A stretch of DNA of 10,424 nucleotides from an uncultured Sphingobacteriales bacterium (GTDB taxonomy: Bacteria > Bacteroidota > Bacteroidia > Chitinophagales > Chitinophagaceae). The stretch is from assembly GCA_946887085.1 (NCBI GenBank), contig CAMPKG010000093.1, positions 1 to 10,424 on the forward strand. Reading direction: 5' to 3'. Position numbers and translations under genes: made by a program. The notes beneath the pieces were generated by a model that did no database searches, was not told the DNA's origin, and worked only from the letters and a program-made list of their open reading frames with translations. Below are positions 1-8,400 of this stretch, in pieces (position 1 is the first letter of the stretch; every line of letters starts with the position of its first letter).

Positions 1-1150
1 ACTGGAAGGTGTTGTGAAGAATGTAACCGATTTCGGTGCGTTTATAGACCTGGGCGGTGTAGACGGATTGCTGTATATCACCGACATTAGCTGGGGCCGC
101 GTAACGCACCCGAGCGAAGTGCTGGAAAACGGCCAGAAACTGAACGTGGTGGTTCTCGACTTCGACGACGAGAAGAAACGCATCAGCCTTGGCCTGAAAC
201 AACTTACCGCTCACCCCTGGGATAACCTGCCTGCAGGCATCTCTGAAGGTTCTAAAGTGAAAGGTAAAGTTGTGAACATCGAAGATTACGGCGCATTCCT
301 CGAGATCATGCCTGGTGTTGAAGGACTGGTACACGTATCTGAGATCACCTGGTCGTCTCAGCCTATCAACGCGAAGGAATTCTTCAAGATGGGCGATGAG
401 TACGAAGCTGTGGTTGTGACACTTGACAAGGACGAGCGCAAAATGAGCCTGTCGATCAAGCAAATGACCGAAGATCCATGGGAAACTATCGAGAACAAAT
501 ACCCGGTTGACAGCCGCCATCAGGGCACTGTTAAGAACATCACTCCTTACGGCGTGTTCGTAGAGCTGGAAACAGGTATCGGTGGTATGATCCACATCAG
601 CGACCTGAGCTGGATCAAACGCTACAACCACCCGAACGAGTTCACCAAAGTTGGTGAGCAGATCGACGTGATGATCCTGAGCATCGATAAAGACAACCGC
701 AAACTGGCTCTTGGCCACAAGCAACTGGAAGAAGATCCGTGGAACACGTTTGAAACCGTATTCCCGATCGGTTCACAGCACGAAGGCCAGGTTACCCGCA
801 AGGATGAGAAAGGCGCTACAGTGCAGCTGCAATACGGCCTGGAAGCTTACGCTCCAGCACGCCACCTCCGCAAGGAAGATGGCAGCAACGTAGAAGCAGA
901 GCAGACACTGCCATTCCAGATCATCGAATTCGACCGCAACGATAAACGCATCATGGTATCTCATACCCGCGTTTGGGAAGCAACGAAAGCTGAAGAGAAG
1001 GATGCAGCCCGCAAAGACGCAGCAGCTGAAGGTGAAAAGACCAAGAAAGCTGTGAAGAACCTGCAGAGCAAAGTGGAGAAGCCAACCCTTGGCGACCTCG
1101 GCGCACTGGCTGAACTGAAAGAGAAAATGAAGAAAGCCGAAGGCGAGTAA
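1..1150 (+). CDS. rpsA: 30S ribosomal protein S1, C-terminal part (5' end outside window)
   Basis: S1 binds mRNA at the 30S subunit and helps initiation. The reading frame is open from the first bases, so the gene begins upstream; the GTG at position 14 lies inside an S1 domain and is not the start. Four S1 (OB-fold) domains are visible, at about 2-205, 248-466, 509-722 and 770-975. The first three share a D/E-Y-GxF(V/L)xL...GL(V/I/L)(H/Y)(I/V)S(D/E)(I/L)(S/T)W pattern; the fourth is degenerate, as the last domain of S1 usually is. With six domains in a full S1, these should be domains 3-6. A Lys/Glu/Ala-rich tail follows, ending in a [15 protein letters not shown] segment. Codon use is strongly biased (CTG, AAC, CGC), fitting high expression. 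The identification is firm; only the missing 5' part is unknown. Confidence 0.96.
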   Translation, partial: LEGVVKNVTDFGAFIDLGGVDGLLYITDISWGRVTHPSEVLENGQKLNVVVLDFDDEKKRISLGLKQLTAHPWDNLPAGISEGSKVKGKVVNIEDYGAFLEIMPGVEGLVHVSEITWSSQPINAKEFFKMGDEYEAVVVTLDKDERKMSLSIKQMTEDPWETIENKYPVDSRHQGTVKNITPYGVFVELETGIGGMIHISDLSWIKRYNHPNEFTKVGEQIDVMILSIDKDNRKLALGHKQLEEDPWNTFETVFPIGSQHEGQVTRKDEKGATVQLQYGLEAYAPARHLRKEDGSNVEAEQTLPFQIIEFDRNDKRIMVSHTRVWEATKAEEKDAARKDAAAEGEKTKKAVKNLQSKVEKPTLGDLGALAELKEKMKKAEGE

Positions 1151-1170
1151 TCATTGGATGATAAAAAAAG

Positions 1171-1199
1171 AAAAACCCCGCTGAACAGCGGGGTTTTTT
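1171..1199 (+). terminator. Intrinsic terminator of rpsA
   Basis: CCCCGCTG (1176-1183) pairs with CAGCGGGG (1186-1193), best read as a 7-bp stem with a four-base loop. Five A residues precede it and six T residues follow (1194-1199). It starts 20 bases after the rpsA stop codon. The flanking A and T runs make it symmetrical, so it may also stop transcription from the opposite strand. Confidence 0.93.
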
Positions 1200-1345
1200 G
1201 ATGCGTGTTTGTAATACTACCTTATGTCCCCTAGTGTACCCAAACAACGATTTTAGTGCTTCATTTACCTCCATCAGTAATATTGGCTATCCTTTCAGGA
1301 GGGATGTTCTGTCTTAAAACTATAACACATGGTTGTAAATGCAGT

Positions 1346-1375
1346 ACTAACAATTCTTAAACATCCTTAAAAAGC
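1346..1375 (+). promoter_or_regulatory. Candidate OmpR-type operator: direct repeats phased at 10 bp
   Basis: CTTAAA occurs at 1356-1361 and again at 1366-1371, exactly 10 bp apart. A weaker copy (ACTAACAATT) starts at 1346, giving three successive 10-base units. OmpR/PhoB-family regulators bind tandem direct repeats spaced about one helical turn apart, and this block lies 40-70 bases upstream of a kinase-regulator operon whose regulator is of that family, so autoregulation is a reasonable guess. A 5-bp inverted repeat (AACCC 1382-1386 / GGGTT 1393-1397) lies between the block and the start codon. No convincing Bacteroidota -33/-7 promoter was found in 1201-1414; the nearest -7-like string is TAATATTG at 1278-1285, without a matching -33 element. 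Confidence 0.35.
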
Positions 1376-1414
1376 TCAAAAAACCCGCGGAAGGGTTGTA
1401 AATTATACTCAGCG

Positions 1415-2965
1415 ATGAACAGGCTGCTGAAAAAACCAAACACGTTGTTTTACCTGATAGGGCTGGTGCTTGCCGGGCTTATCGGGGTGCAGGTGTATTG
1501 GATCATTAACAGTATACGCCTGCAAAAAGCATCTGTTGACAGGATGCTGAAAGAGGAGATCGGGGACGTTGTAAAACAGGTAGAGGAAGAGGCCTATTGC
1601 TTCAGCTTCTTCTCCAAAGCATTTATTGACAAAGGGGAGGGTATATACATCGTAAAACAGAAATGGGAGGACGGGGCGTACAAGGGTCCGGGCAATGGTG
1701 GCTACCTCGACACACTGGACCTGTTCAATATCTTCTATATGGGCAAGGACACTGCCTTTTACAATGAGCGTACGTTATGGTTTGAGAACAACCCTGCTAC
1801 CATGGATGTGTCGCTGAAGTTCACCTTTATTGGTCAGAATCCTAATATCAGGCGCCGCGATACCAGTTCTTATATCATCGACAACCTTACTCCGGCTAAC
1901 TACAAGAATGTACTGGCCAATAAGTTCAAGGTGGATGAGGCCATCAATATGCATTTGCTGGATAGCCTCATAAAACGTACCCTTCGCAAAAGTAAACTGG
2001 ACACCGTGTATTATGCCGGTGTCAGGCAGGAAGGGGAAGCAGATTTTGAATACCTCAAGCCCGGTACCGATCCCCGCAAATTGACAACTAACACTATAAC
2101 GACCACCTTTCTGCAAAGCCGTTTCGACAGGCCGTACAAACTGGTCCTGTATGTGCCTGATGCGTTCAACAGTGCTATTCGGTCCATGTCCGTAATGATG
2201 GTTTGTTCATTCATTATCATGGTGATCCTCGTAGCTGCATTCGGATACTTCCTGCGAATCATTTTGAAGCAGCGGAAGTTGTCGGAAATGAAAAACACAT
2301 TCATCAATAACATTACACACGAGTTCCGCACACCGATCACCAACATCAACCTGGCCATCGAAAACTGGCGCGATATGCCAGACAGAAGCAGATCGTACCT
2401 GAGCATTATTGCAGAAGAGAACCGGCATATGGAAAAGAATGTGGAACAGATACTGCAGCTGGCAACCATCGAACACTCGAACGGACACTTTAATGCGTTT
2501 GAGAATGTCAATATCCATACACTGGCAAAGGAAACAGGTGAAACCTTCAGGCTTCAGCTGGAGAAAATAAATGGGACGATAGATTATCACTTTAATGCAC
2601 ATCAGCCCTGGGTGAGGGGCGAGCGCAGCCAGCTGAAGAATCTCCTGCACAACCTTATTGATAATTCAATAAAATACCGAAGTAAGGATTTGCACATAAC
2701 CATCCACACCTATGATGTAGGACAGCAATTTGTGCTGCAGATCAGGGACAATGGTATAGGAATGAACTCCGAAACCCAGAAGCATATATTTACACAGTTT
2801 TACCGCGGCCAGGTGGGAGACACTCACGATGTCAAAGGGTTCGGTCTGGGGTTGAGTTATGTAAAGCATATCGTAGAGTCGCACGACAGCGAGATACACG
2901 TACAGAGCAAGCCCGGCAAGGGTACGCAGTTCACCATTTATTTCCCAAAAAACCTGGAGCAATGA
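1415..2965 (+). CDS. Membrane sensor histidine kinase, RprX-like
   Basis: This 516-residue kinase senses a signal outside the cytoplasm, autophosphorylates on His and passes phosphate to the regulator encoded next to it. A basic N-terminus leads to membrane helix 1 (about residues 10-31, ending in the VQVYWI string common in Bacteroidota kinases). An extracytoplasmic region of about 225 residues follows, then membrane helix 2 (about 259-281). The HisKA H-box is HEFRTP with phospho-acceptor His302. The ATPase domain shows an N-box (NLIDNSIKY, Asn413 and Asn417), a G1 box (DNGIGM from Asp445), an F-box (FTQFYRG) and a G2 box (GFGLGL from Gly475), so it looks fully active. No HAMP or PAS domain is evident. 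Length, order and partner resemble Bacteroides RprX-RprY. The stop codon overlaps the regulator's start (ATGA), which suggests translational coupling. The sensor domain was not recognised and the ligand is unknown. Confidence 0.93.
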   Translation: MNRLLKKPNTLFYLIGLVLAGLIGVQVYWIINSIRLQKASVDRMLKEEIGDVVKQVEEEAYCFSFFSKAFIDKGEGIYIVKQKWEDGAYKGPGNGGYLDTLDLFNIFYMGKDTAFYNERTLWFENNPATMDVSLKFTFIGQNPNIRRRDTSSYIIDNLTPANYKNVLANKFKVDEAINMHLLDSLIKRTLRKSKLDTVYYAGVRQEGEADFEYLKPGTDPRKLTTNTITTTFLQSRFDRPYKLVLYVPDAFNSAIRSMSVMMVCSFIIMVILVAAFGYFLRIILKQRKLSEMKNTFINNITHEFRTPITNINLAIENWRDMPDRSRSYLSIIAEENRHMEKNVEQILQLATIEHSNGHFNAFENVNIHTLAKETGETFRLQLEKINGTIDYHFNAHQPWVRGERSQLKNLLHNLIDNSIKYRSKDLHITIHTYDVGQQFVLQIRDNGIGMNSETQKHIFTQFYRGQVGDTHDVKGFGLGLSYVKHIVESHDSEIHVQSKPGKGTQFTIYFPKNLEQ

Positions 2966-3645
2966 CAAGAATTTTATTTGCCGAAGACGATTCAAACCTT
3001 GGACTGCTTTTGCAGGAGAACCTGACCAACAAAGGTTTTGATACGGTTTGGTGTAAAGACGGAGACGAAGCATATGTAAAGTTTAAAACCGGCGGCTTCG
3101 GGCTTTGCCTGCTGGATGTGATGCTGCCGGTGACAGATGGTTTTACGCTCGCTAAGCAGATCCGGGCACTCGATACTAATGTGCCTATCATCTTTCTTAC
3201 AGCCCGGGGCATGCACGAGGATAAGATCAAAGGATTTGAATACGGATGTGATGACTATGTAACCAAGCCATTCAATGCCCAGGAACTATTCCTGCGGATA
3301 AATGCAGTGTTGAAAAGACAACAGAATTCTGAAATAGCGCAACCAAAGACACTTACCGTTGGTAAATTTATATTTGACCATACTAAAATGACGCTGCAGG
3401 GCGATAATGAACTTAGAAAACTAAGCTCCAAAGAGTCGGACCTGTTGAATATCCTGGTCATCAATAAAAATCAGTTTGTACCCCGCAATATCATTCTCGG
3501 GAAGATCTGGGGTAACGACGATTATTTTTCTGCCAAAAGCATGGATGTATATATCAGTAAGATCCGGAAAATGCTAAAAGACGATCCGTCGGTCGAAATA
3601 CTGAATGCTTATGGCATAGGTTTCAAACTGGTGGTACATGAATAA
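2962..3645 (+). CDS. OmpR/PhoB-family response regulator, RprY-like
   Basis: This 227-residue DNA-binding regulator is the cognate partner of the kinase encoded just upstream; its ATG overlaps the kinase TGA by four bases. The receiver domain (residues 1-120) has the acidic pair Asp9-Asp10, phospho-acceptor Asp52 (in LLDVMLP), Thr80 (in FLTAR) and Lys102 (in VTKPF), so every phosphorylation-site residue is present. The C-terminal part (about 128-225) is a winged-helix trans_reg_C domain, recognisable by the LSSKESDLLNILV segment, the VPRNIILGKIWG segment and the SKSMDVYISKIRKML recognition-helix region, ending in GIGFKLV. A terminator stem begins within the last codons. Targets cannot be read from sequence; the repeats before the kinase gene are the obvious candidate site. 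Confidence 0.95.
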   Translation: MTRILFAEDDSNLGLLLQENLTNKGFDTVWCKDGDEAYVKFKTGGFGLCLLDVMLPVTDGFTLAKQIRALDTNVPIIFLTARGMHEDKIKGFEYGCDDYVTKPFNAQELFLRINAVLKRQQNSEIAQPKTLTVGKFIFDHTKMTLQGDNELRKLSSKESDLLNILVINKNQFVPRNIILGKIWGNDDYFSAKSMDVYISKIRKMLKDDPSVEILNAYGIGFKLVVHE

Positions 3646-3672
3646 GCCCCGCAAATCGCGGGGCTTATTTTT
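3641..3672 (+). terminator. Intrinsic terminator of the two-component operon
   Basis: AATAAGCCCCGC (3641-3652) pairs perfectly with GCGGGGCTTATT (3658-3669), giving a 12-bp stem with a 5-base loop (AAATC). The T run is 3668-3672. The regulator's TAA stop codon (3643-3645) lies inside the left arm. For the convergent minus-strand gene ending at 3690 the same hairpin is the only strong one downstream, although its T tract is poorer in that direction. Confidence 0.9.
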
Positions 3673-3689
3673 ATAAGCAATTAACAAGA

Positions 3690-5357
3690 TTATTGCTTTA
3701 CAAAGCGACTAGTAGTGCTTAAATTATTAGCATCGATCCTTATCTGGTATAAACCTGTAGGCAAGCCGGCGACGTCAATCACTTTAGTATTTGTTTTCAC
3801 GATCACAACACGCCCGGCCATATCCGTGATGGTCACTTGTTCAGGAGTTATTTTGCCGTTTATATATAACTCGTCGCTGGCAGGGTTGGGGAAAATGGTC
3901 ATACCCAGGTTATTGATGCCAATGATGCCGGTTGATATCACCAGGGGAACTAACGGACCTGCATTAGCAGTCGAGTAGTATAAACCATAACCTGGTCCAT
4001 TGCTGTTATTAGCCGGGGTTTTAAAGCCGGATAAAAAGAGTGTGATGGCTTTGCCTTGCAAGCCGCTTCCAAGCCACTGCGCTTTATACTTCTCGATCTC
4101 AGCGACACCAGATTGATCGGTAAGTGTAAAGACATAATTTGCATTAGCGGCCATCGATACATATGGTTTGAATACTCCAAAGCCAGCATCATCGATTATG
4201 GTATTTGATCCCTCACGAATATCGGACACTGGCAGGTCGGTAGTGCCATGCATCATCAGGATGTCGACGTTCGCAGAATTGGCAGCTTCTTCGCGTGCGC
4301 CAGTATATATAGCTACTGCAAACGGCAGCGCCGGCGTGTAACCGGTTGAACTCTTAATGCCATTAGCAGTTGCGATGTAGGTGTTTGCTGAATCGAGGAT
4401 CGCGGGCAGCGTATAAAATGCGTCAGCTGATGAAGTGCTGTTTGCCGGTGCTATTCCTAAGGGCATAACCGACCCCACTTCGGCATCAATAAATTCAGTT
4501 GAATGTCTGAATCGCAGATCGTCCGCAACTAAAGTATTGCCATAATAGATGTCAACGGTGTCTGCTAATGTATCTGCAGAATTGTTGACGAATTGTATCC
4601 GTGCATAGGGTTCCGGGTCTGTTGTCATAAGCGGAATGAAGGGACCTCCGTCTGCCGGCACCAGCATCATCTCAAACGGCGCTCCGTTGCTATTGGCAGT
4701 TGGGTCAACAAATCCTGATGAAAGTAGTACAGCAGCTTCTCCGGGAGGGCCCAGCACATTGAGGGCTAAACTATATGTGCCGATCACTTTGCTGCCGGTC
4801 ATGTTCGTCAGGCGAAATGTATAGGTTCCGATTGGCAACTCTTCATAGCCGCCGGCAAAATTTCCTAACCCCAGGTTATTGACGATCGTTTCAATGCCTG
4901 CCCGAAAATCAACGGTTGAGGCATCGGTAGAACCGTTCATTGGCAAAATGTCGCTGTTTGCACCATTATGTGCTGCTACGCGCGCATTCATAAATACGTC
5001 GAGTTTGAATGGGGGAGCTGGGTTGTACCCAGTAGCACTTTCTATGCCATTAGCTACCAGTATGATAGTATCAGTCGGACCGAATATCATGTTCATGCTG
5101 TAAAAAGTATCAGTTACGGACATGCTTGTTTCAGGAGCGATGCTGATCGTGTGGGGGATAGCTTCAATCTCGTCGAACGTTGTTGCCGAGCGAAACATCA
5201 GGTTATCATATGCTAGAACGCCGTCGATATATATATCAATCGCTCCAAAAGCCATATCAGGACAATTGTTGGCAAACTGAACCTTGCTTTTTGGCTGAGC
5301 GAGAGCAGTAGTCGCAGCAACTATCAAAGTAAAAAAGGGTAAAAGTTTCTTCACCAT
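3690..5357 (-). CDS. Secreted DUF4397-repeat protein with T9SS type A sorting domain
   Basis: This 555-residue protein is exported and probably displayed on or released from the cell surface; its function is unknown. A classic signal peptide (residues 1-20, KK then a hydrophobic core, ending ALA before Q21) precedes two tandem repeats of about 228 residues (about 25-245 and 253-472). Matching segments include KVQFANN/RIQFVNN, ANGIESATGY/ANGIKSSTGY and SDILPMNGSTD/VDILMMHGTTD. Within each repeat, the first half (IDIYIDG, VDIYYGN) and the second half (from the DILPM/DILMM string to LLSSGF/LFLSGF) both resemble a DUF4397 unit. The C-terminus (about 481-555) is a T9SS type A sorting domain: FPNPASDELYI, ITDMAGRVV, LPTGLYQIRI and a final FVKQ. 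It is divergent from the S8 peptidase gene, which carries the same sorting signal. Domain naming is from recognition of the pattern, not a profile search. Confidence 0.88.
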   Translation of the reverse strand: MVKKLLPFFTLIVAATTALAQPKSKVQFANNCPDMAFGAIDIYIDGVLAYDNLMFRSATTFDEIEAIPHTISIAPETSMSVTDTFYSMNMIFGPTDTIILVANGIESATGYNPAPPFKLDVFMNARVAAHNGANSDILPMNGSTDASTVDFRAGIETIVNNLGLGNFAGGYEELPIGTYTFRLTNMTGSKVIGTYSLALNVLGPPGEAAVLLSSGFVDPTANSNGAPFEMMLVPADGGPFIPLMTTDPEPYARIQFVNNSADTLADTVDIYYGNTLVADDLRFRHSTEFIDAEVGSVMPLGIAPANSTSSADAFYTLPAILDSANTYIATANGIKSSTGYTPALPFAVAIYTGAREEAANSANVDILMMHGTTDLPVSDIREGSNTIIDDAGFGVFKPYVSMAANANYVFTLTDQSGVAEIEKYKAQWLGSGLQGKAITLFLSGFKTPANNSNGPGYGLYYSTANAGPLVPLVISTGIIGINNLGMTIFPNPASDELYINGKITPEQVTITDMAGRVVIVKTNTKVIDVAGLPTGLYQIRIDANNLSTTSRFVKQ

Positions 5358-5496
5358 AATGAATTATTGTTACGGAAATAAAAAAAATGTCTCAATGATA
5401 ATGCGAAGGTTAAATTTAATGAATTTGACATACAATTCGTTATTTCGTGACAAATGATGGTGACAAGGCCTATATCCCCTGAAAATTGTAATTTCA
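5358..5496. promoter_or_regulatory. AT-rich divergent intergenic region between two T9SS cargo genes
   Basis: These 139 bases must hold the start signals for both divergent genes unless transcription enters from further off. It is AT-rich, with an 8-A run near 5381-5388 and a perfect 10-base palindrome TTAAATTTAA at 5410-5419. The best matches to the Bacteroidota -7 element TAnnTTTG each have one mismatch: TGAATTTG at 5420-5427 on the plus strand and TATCATTG (read on the minus strand, 5400 to 5393). Neither has a -33 TTTG at the expected distance, so no exact promoter is called. Confidence 0.4.
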
Positions 5497-8400
5497 ATGA
5501 CCATGTATCTAATATTTACCAGGAACATAAACGCCCTTTTAATTATTCATGTTGGCAAGTGTGTCCTGTTCTTCCTTGTACTGTTTATAAGCCTCATATT
5601 GAAACCGGGAGACATCCGGAGCCAGGAACTGGCAAAAACTAATATCTACCTGAAGAATACAGCTGTCCCCATGTCATCCAATGCCCGGGATCGGCTGTCG
5701 GTTTATTTGTCATATCCGGCAAGGCAACCGACACAGGTTATCGTCGCCTTTAACAGTCTGCCATCAGAATATCAAAAGCAGCGACTGAGAGCAAGTGGCC
5801 TTCAAATAATCCAGTACCTTCAGCCCAGGGCATATACAGCCGTCATTTATCCGGAAGTCAACCCTGGTATATTTGACATAGCATCTATTTGGGGTTTCGT
5901 TGATGTGAAATCCGATTGGAAAATCGAAGAATATCTTGGTGAAAAATTAAAAACCAGCAAGACCATCGAATTGAACATTTCCGTTGTAGAGAATACCCAA
6001 AAAGAACAGATATTATTTATTGTTTCTCAGGCAGGAGGTAAGCTATTGCCGTCACCGTTAGAAAAATTGGACATTTATAAAGTATCCCTTCCATCGAATG
6101 CCGTTAAGCAACTTGCGTCTAGGTATGAAGTGTGTTACATGAGTGCAGCGCCCGAAAACATACCACTCAACTTTGAATCAAAGACAGCAACCAAGGTTAA
6201 CCTGGGGGCCTTACCATCTGCTTCGGGAGGGTATGGCTTAACCGGCAATGGCATAACAATAGGTGTTGGAGATAATATGTCCGGAATTACTCATGTCGAC
6301 CTTAGGGACAGGGTTGTCAATTATGCGCCAACATCCTATACCAATCATGGTGTACACATCAACGGCATCGTTGGAGGTGCTGCAATAGTCGAACCGAAAG
6401 GCGAAGGAATGGCACCTGCTGCCACACTCGTCGATCACTTGTTTAGTGCAGTATGGGAACAGACCACTGAGATGTATGAGTCGCACAACATGACGCTGAC
6501 CAATAATTCTTATGCTGCCGTTGTTGGCAGCTGTAAATATGCCGGCACCTACGACAACAATTCGCTGGCGCTTGATAAAATGGCGCTGAAGCATAAAAAC
6601 ATCCTTCACGTTTTTGCCGCGGGCAATGATGGCTATCTCGATTGTCCTCCGTATCCGAAAGGTTTTGCTACCATCAATGGTGGTTACCAGCCTTCAAAGA
6701 ATATTATAGTTGTTACAAGTACCGATAAGAATTACATAAATGCGGTAGATGGCTCACGAGGCCCTGTGAAAGACGGACGTCTCAAACCCGAGATGACGGC
6801 GGTTGGCGTTAACGTAACGTCTACTACACGCACGGAAGAGTATTTGACATCGGGCGGCACCAGCATGGCATGCCCTGAAGTAACCGGTGCGCTGGCATTG
6901 ATGACCGAGCGATACAAGCAAATGAACAACGGTGCTTATCCGAATGCCGATGTGTTAAAAACGCTGATGCTGAATGGGACAATGGATATAGGTAATCCGG
7001 GTCCTGATTACCGGTATGGATTTGGCTTTATGAATTTATACCGGTCGCTGCAGATGATGGACAACAACCGGTATTTTGTAAATAACATTGGCAATGGCGG
7101 GCAGCAAACCAGCACAATCGTTGTGCCACCGAATACGGCTGAGCTGAAGGTCATGCTTTGCTGGCATGATGCCCCGGGCAATCCCTTGTCGGCTACACAA
7201 CTGGTAAATGACCTGGACCTGGAAGTAGCCGAACCGTCAGGCCCGGTACATCTCCCCCTGGTGTTGGATCCTGCTCCGGAAAAGATGAACAACGATGCCT
7301 TAGAAGGGGCTGATCATCGCAATAATTGTGAGCAAGTGGTGATCAAAAATCCTGTTCCCGGCAGCTATACTATTTCCGTTGCGGGCTATAACCTTCCGGC
7401 CGGCAACCAGGATTATGTGGTAGCGTATGACTTCGTACCTGCCGGTATTGCGCTTAGTTATCCCACAGCGCATGCGCAGGTAAAGGCCAATGATTCTTTA
7501 CGAACCTACTGGGATGCGAGTGATAATGGTAACAGCTTCACGCTCGAATATTCTATTGACAACGGCAGCAACTGGATAATGATCAACAACAACATTCCTG
7601 CTGAACGCAGATTCTATACATGGTTTGTGCCGGGCAATATCAATTCAGGCGAATGCAAAATGCGGCTTAGCCGCAACAATACGTCAGAAGTTTTCACCAC
7701 CGGCAATTTTGCGATCACCGTACAACCGGTAGTCGATTTAACTCCCACGCAATGTCCGGGTTACATTCGTTTCAACTGGACACCTATTCCTAATGTCACG
7801 GGGTATAAGATATATCGTAAAGTAGGTCCGCAGATGAGAGAGGTGGCAACAACAGGCACTTACAATGAATTCACTTTTGGCGGACTGGCTTTCGACAGTC
7901 TCTACTATATAGCTGTAGCACCGATCGTGAACGGCCTGACAGGATACAGAAGCAAAGCGATCAAACGTTTGCCTAATAATGGCAATTGCGAAGGCGATAT
8001 TTCGGATGGCGACCTGATGGTGGAAAGAATTGCTAATCCAGTGACCGGCCGGAAATTCACCTCTACCGAGCTTTCAAATAACGAGGCAGTCACTGTCGTT
8101 ATCCGCAATCTTGATGATGCGCCATCCAATCACTACCGCGTATCGTACAGTATCAATAACGGGCCATGGCAGTCGCAGGTGTCAAATGATCCTATTCCTG
8201 CCAGGACTACTCGGCTGATCGATCTGGCCAATGTTGATTTCTCTGCAGTTGGATCTTATAATATTCGGGTTGCGGTTGAAAACTTGTTGATGGCGGACAA
8301 CGTTCCCCAAAATGATTCGGTTATAACGGTCGTACGTCAGTTGAGAAACGATGTTATTCCCTTGTCAGCTGCATTTGTTGACGACTTCGAGGATATGCCA

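Noticed and set aside
1206..1246. TGTTTG (1206-1211) and CAAACA (1241-1246), an inverted repeat after the rpsA terminator.
   Set aside because: Only six base pairs with a 29-base loop and no T run; expected by chance.
951..1274. A 107-codon frame on the minus strand across the end of rpsA.
   Set aside because: It runs antisense through rpsA and through the terminator hairpin, and its product looks like random composition (FFFFYHP, Ser/Leu-rich).
1304..1360. An 18-codon frame directly after AGGAGGG, with three Cys codons, overlapping the phased repeats; a possible leader peptide.
   Set aside because: The Shine-Dalgarno-like string is only about one base from the ATG, too close to work, and Bacteroidota seldom rely on such sites. 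There is no attenuator or rRNA-like pairing around it.
5424..5430. TTTGACA in the divergent region, resembling a sigma-70 -35 box or Bacteroidota -33 element.
   Set aside because: No -10 (TATAAT) or -7 (TAnnTTTG) element lies at the right distance downstream.
5554..5605. A Cys at residue 22 of the peptidase before the hydrophobic stretch, considered as a lipoprotein signal.
   Set aside because: A lipobox Cys follows the hydrophobic core; here it precedes it, and a T9SS cargo with a sorting domain is expected to use a standard signal peptide.
5454..5642. A 62-codon plus-strand frame overlapping the start of the peptidase gene.
   Set aside because: It shares sequence with the peptidase signal region in another frame; the long peptidase frame explains this DNA, and the short product has no recognisable feature.
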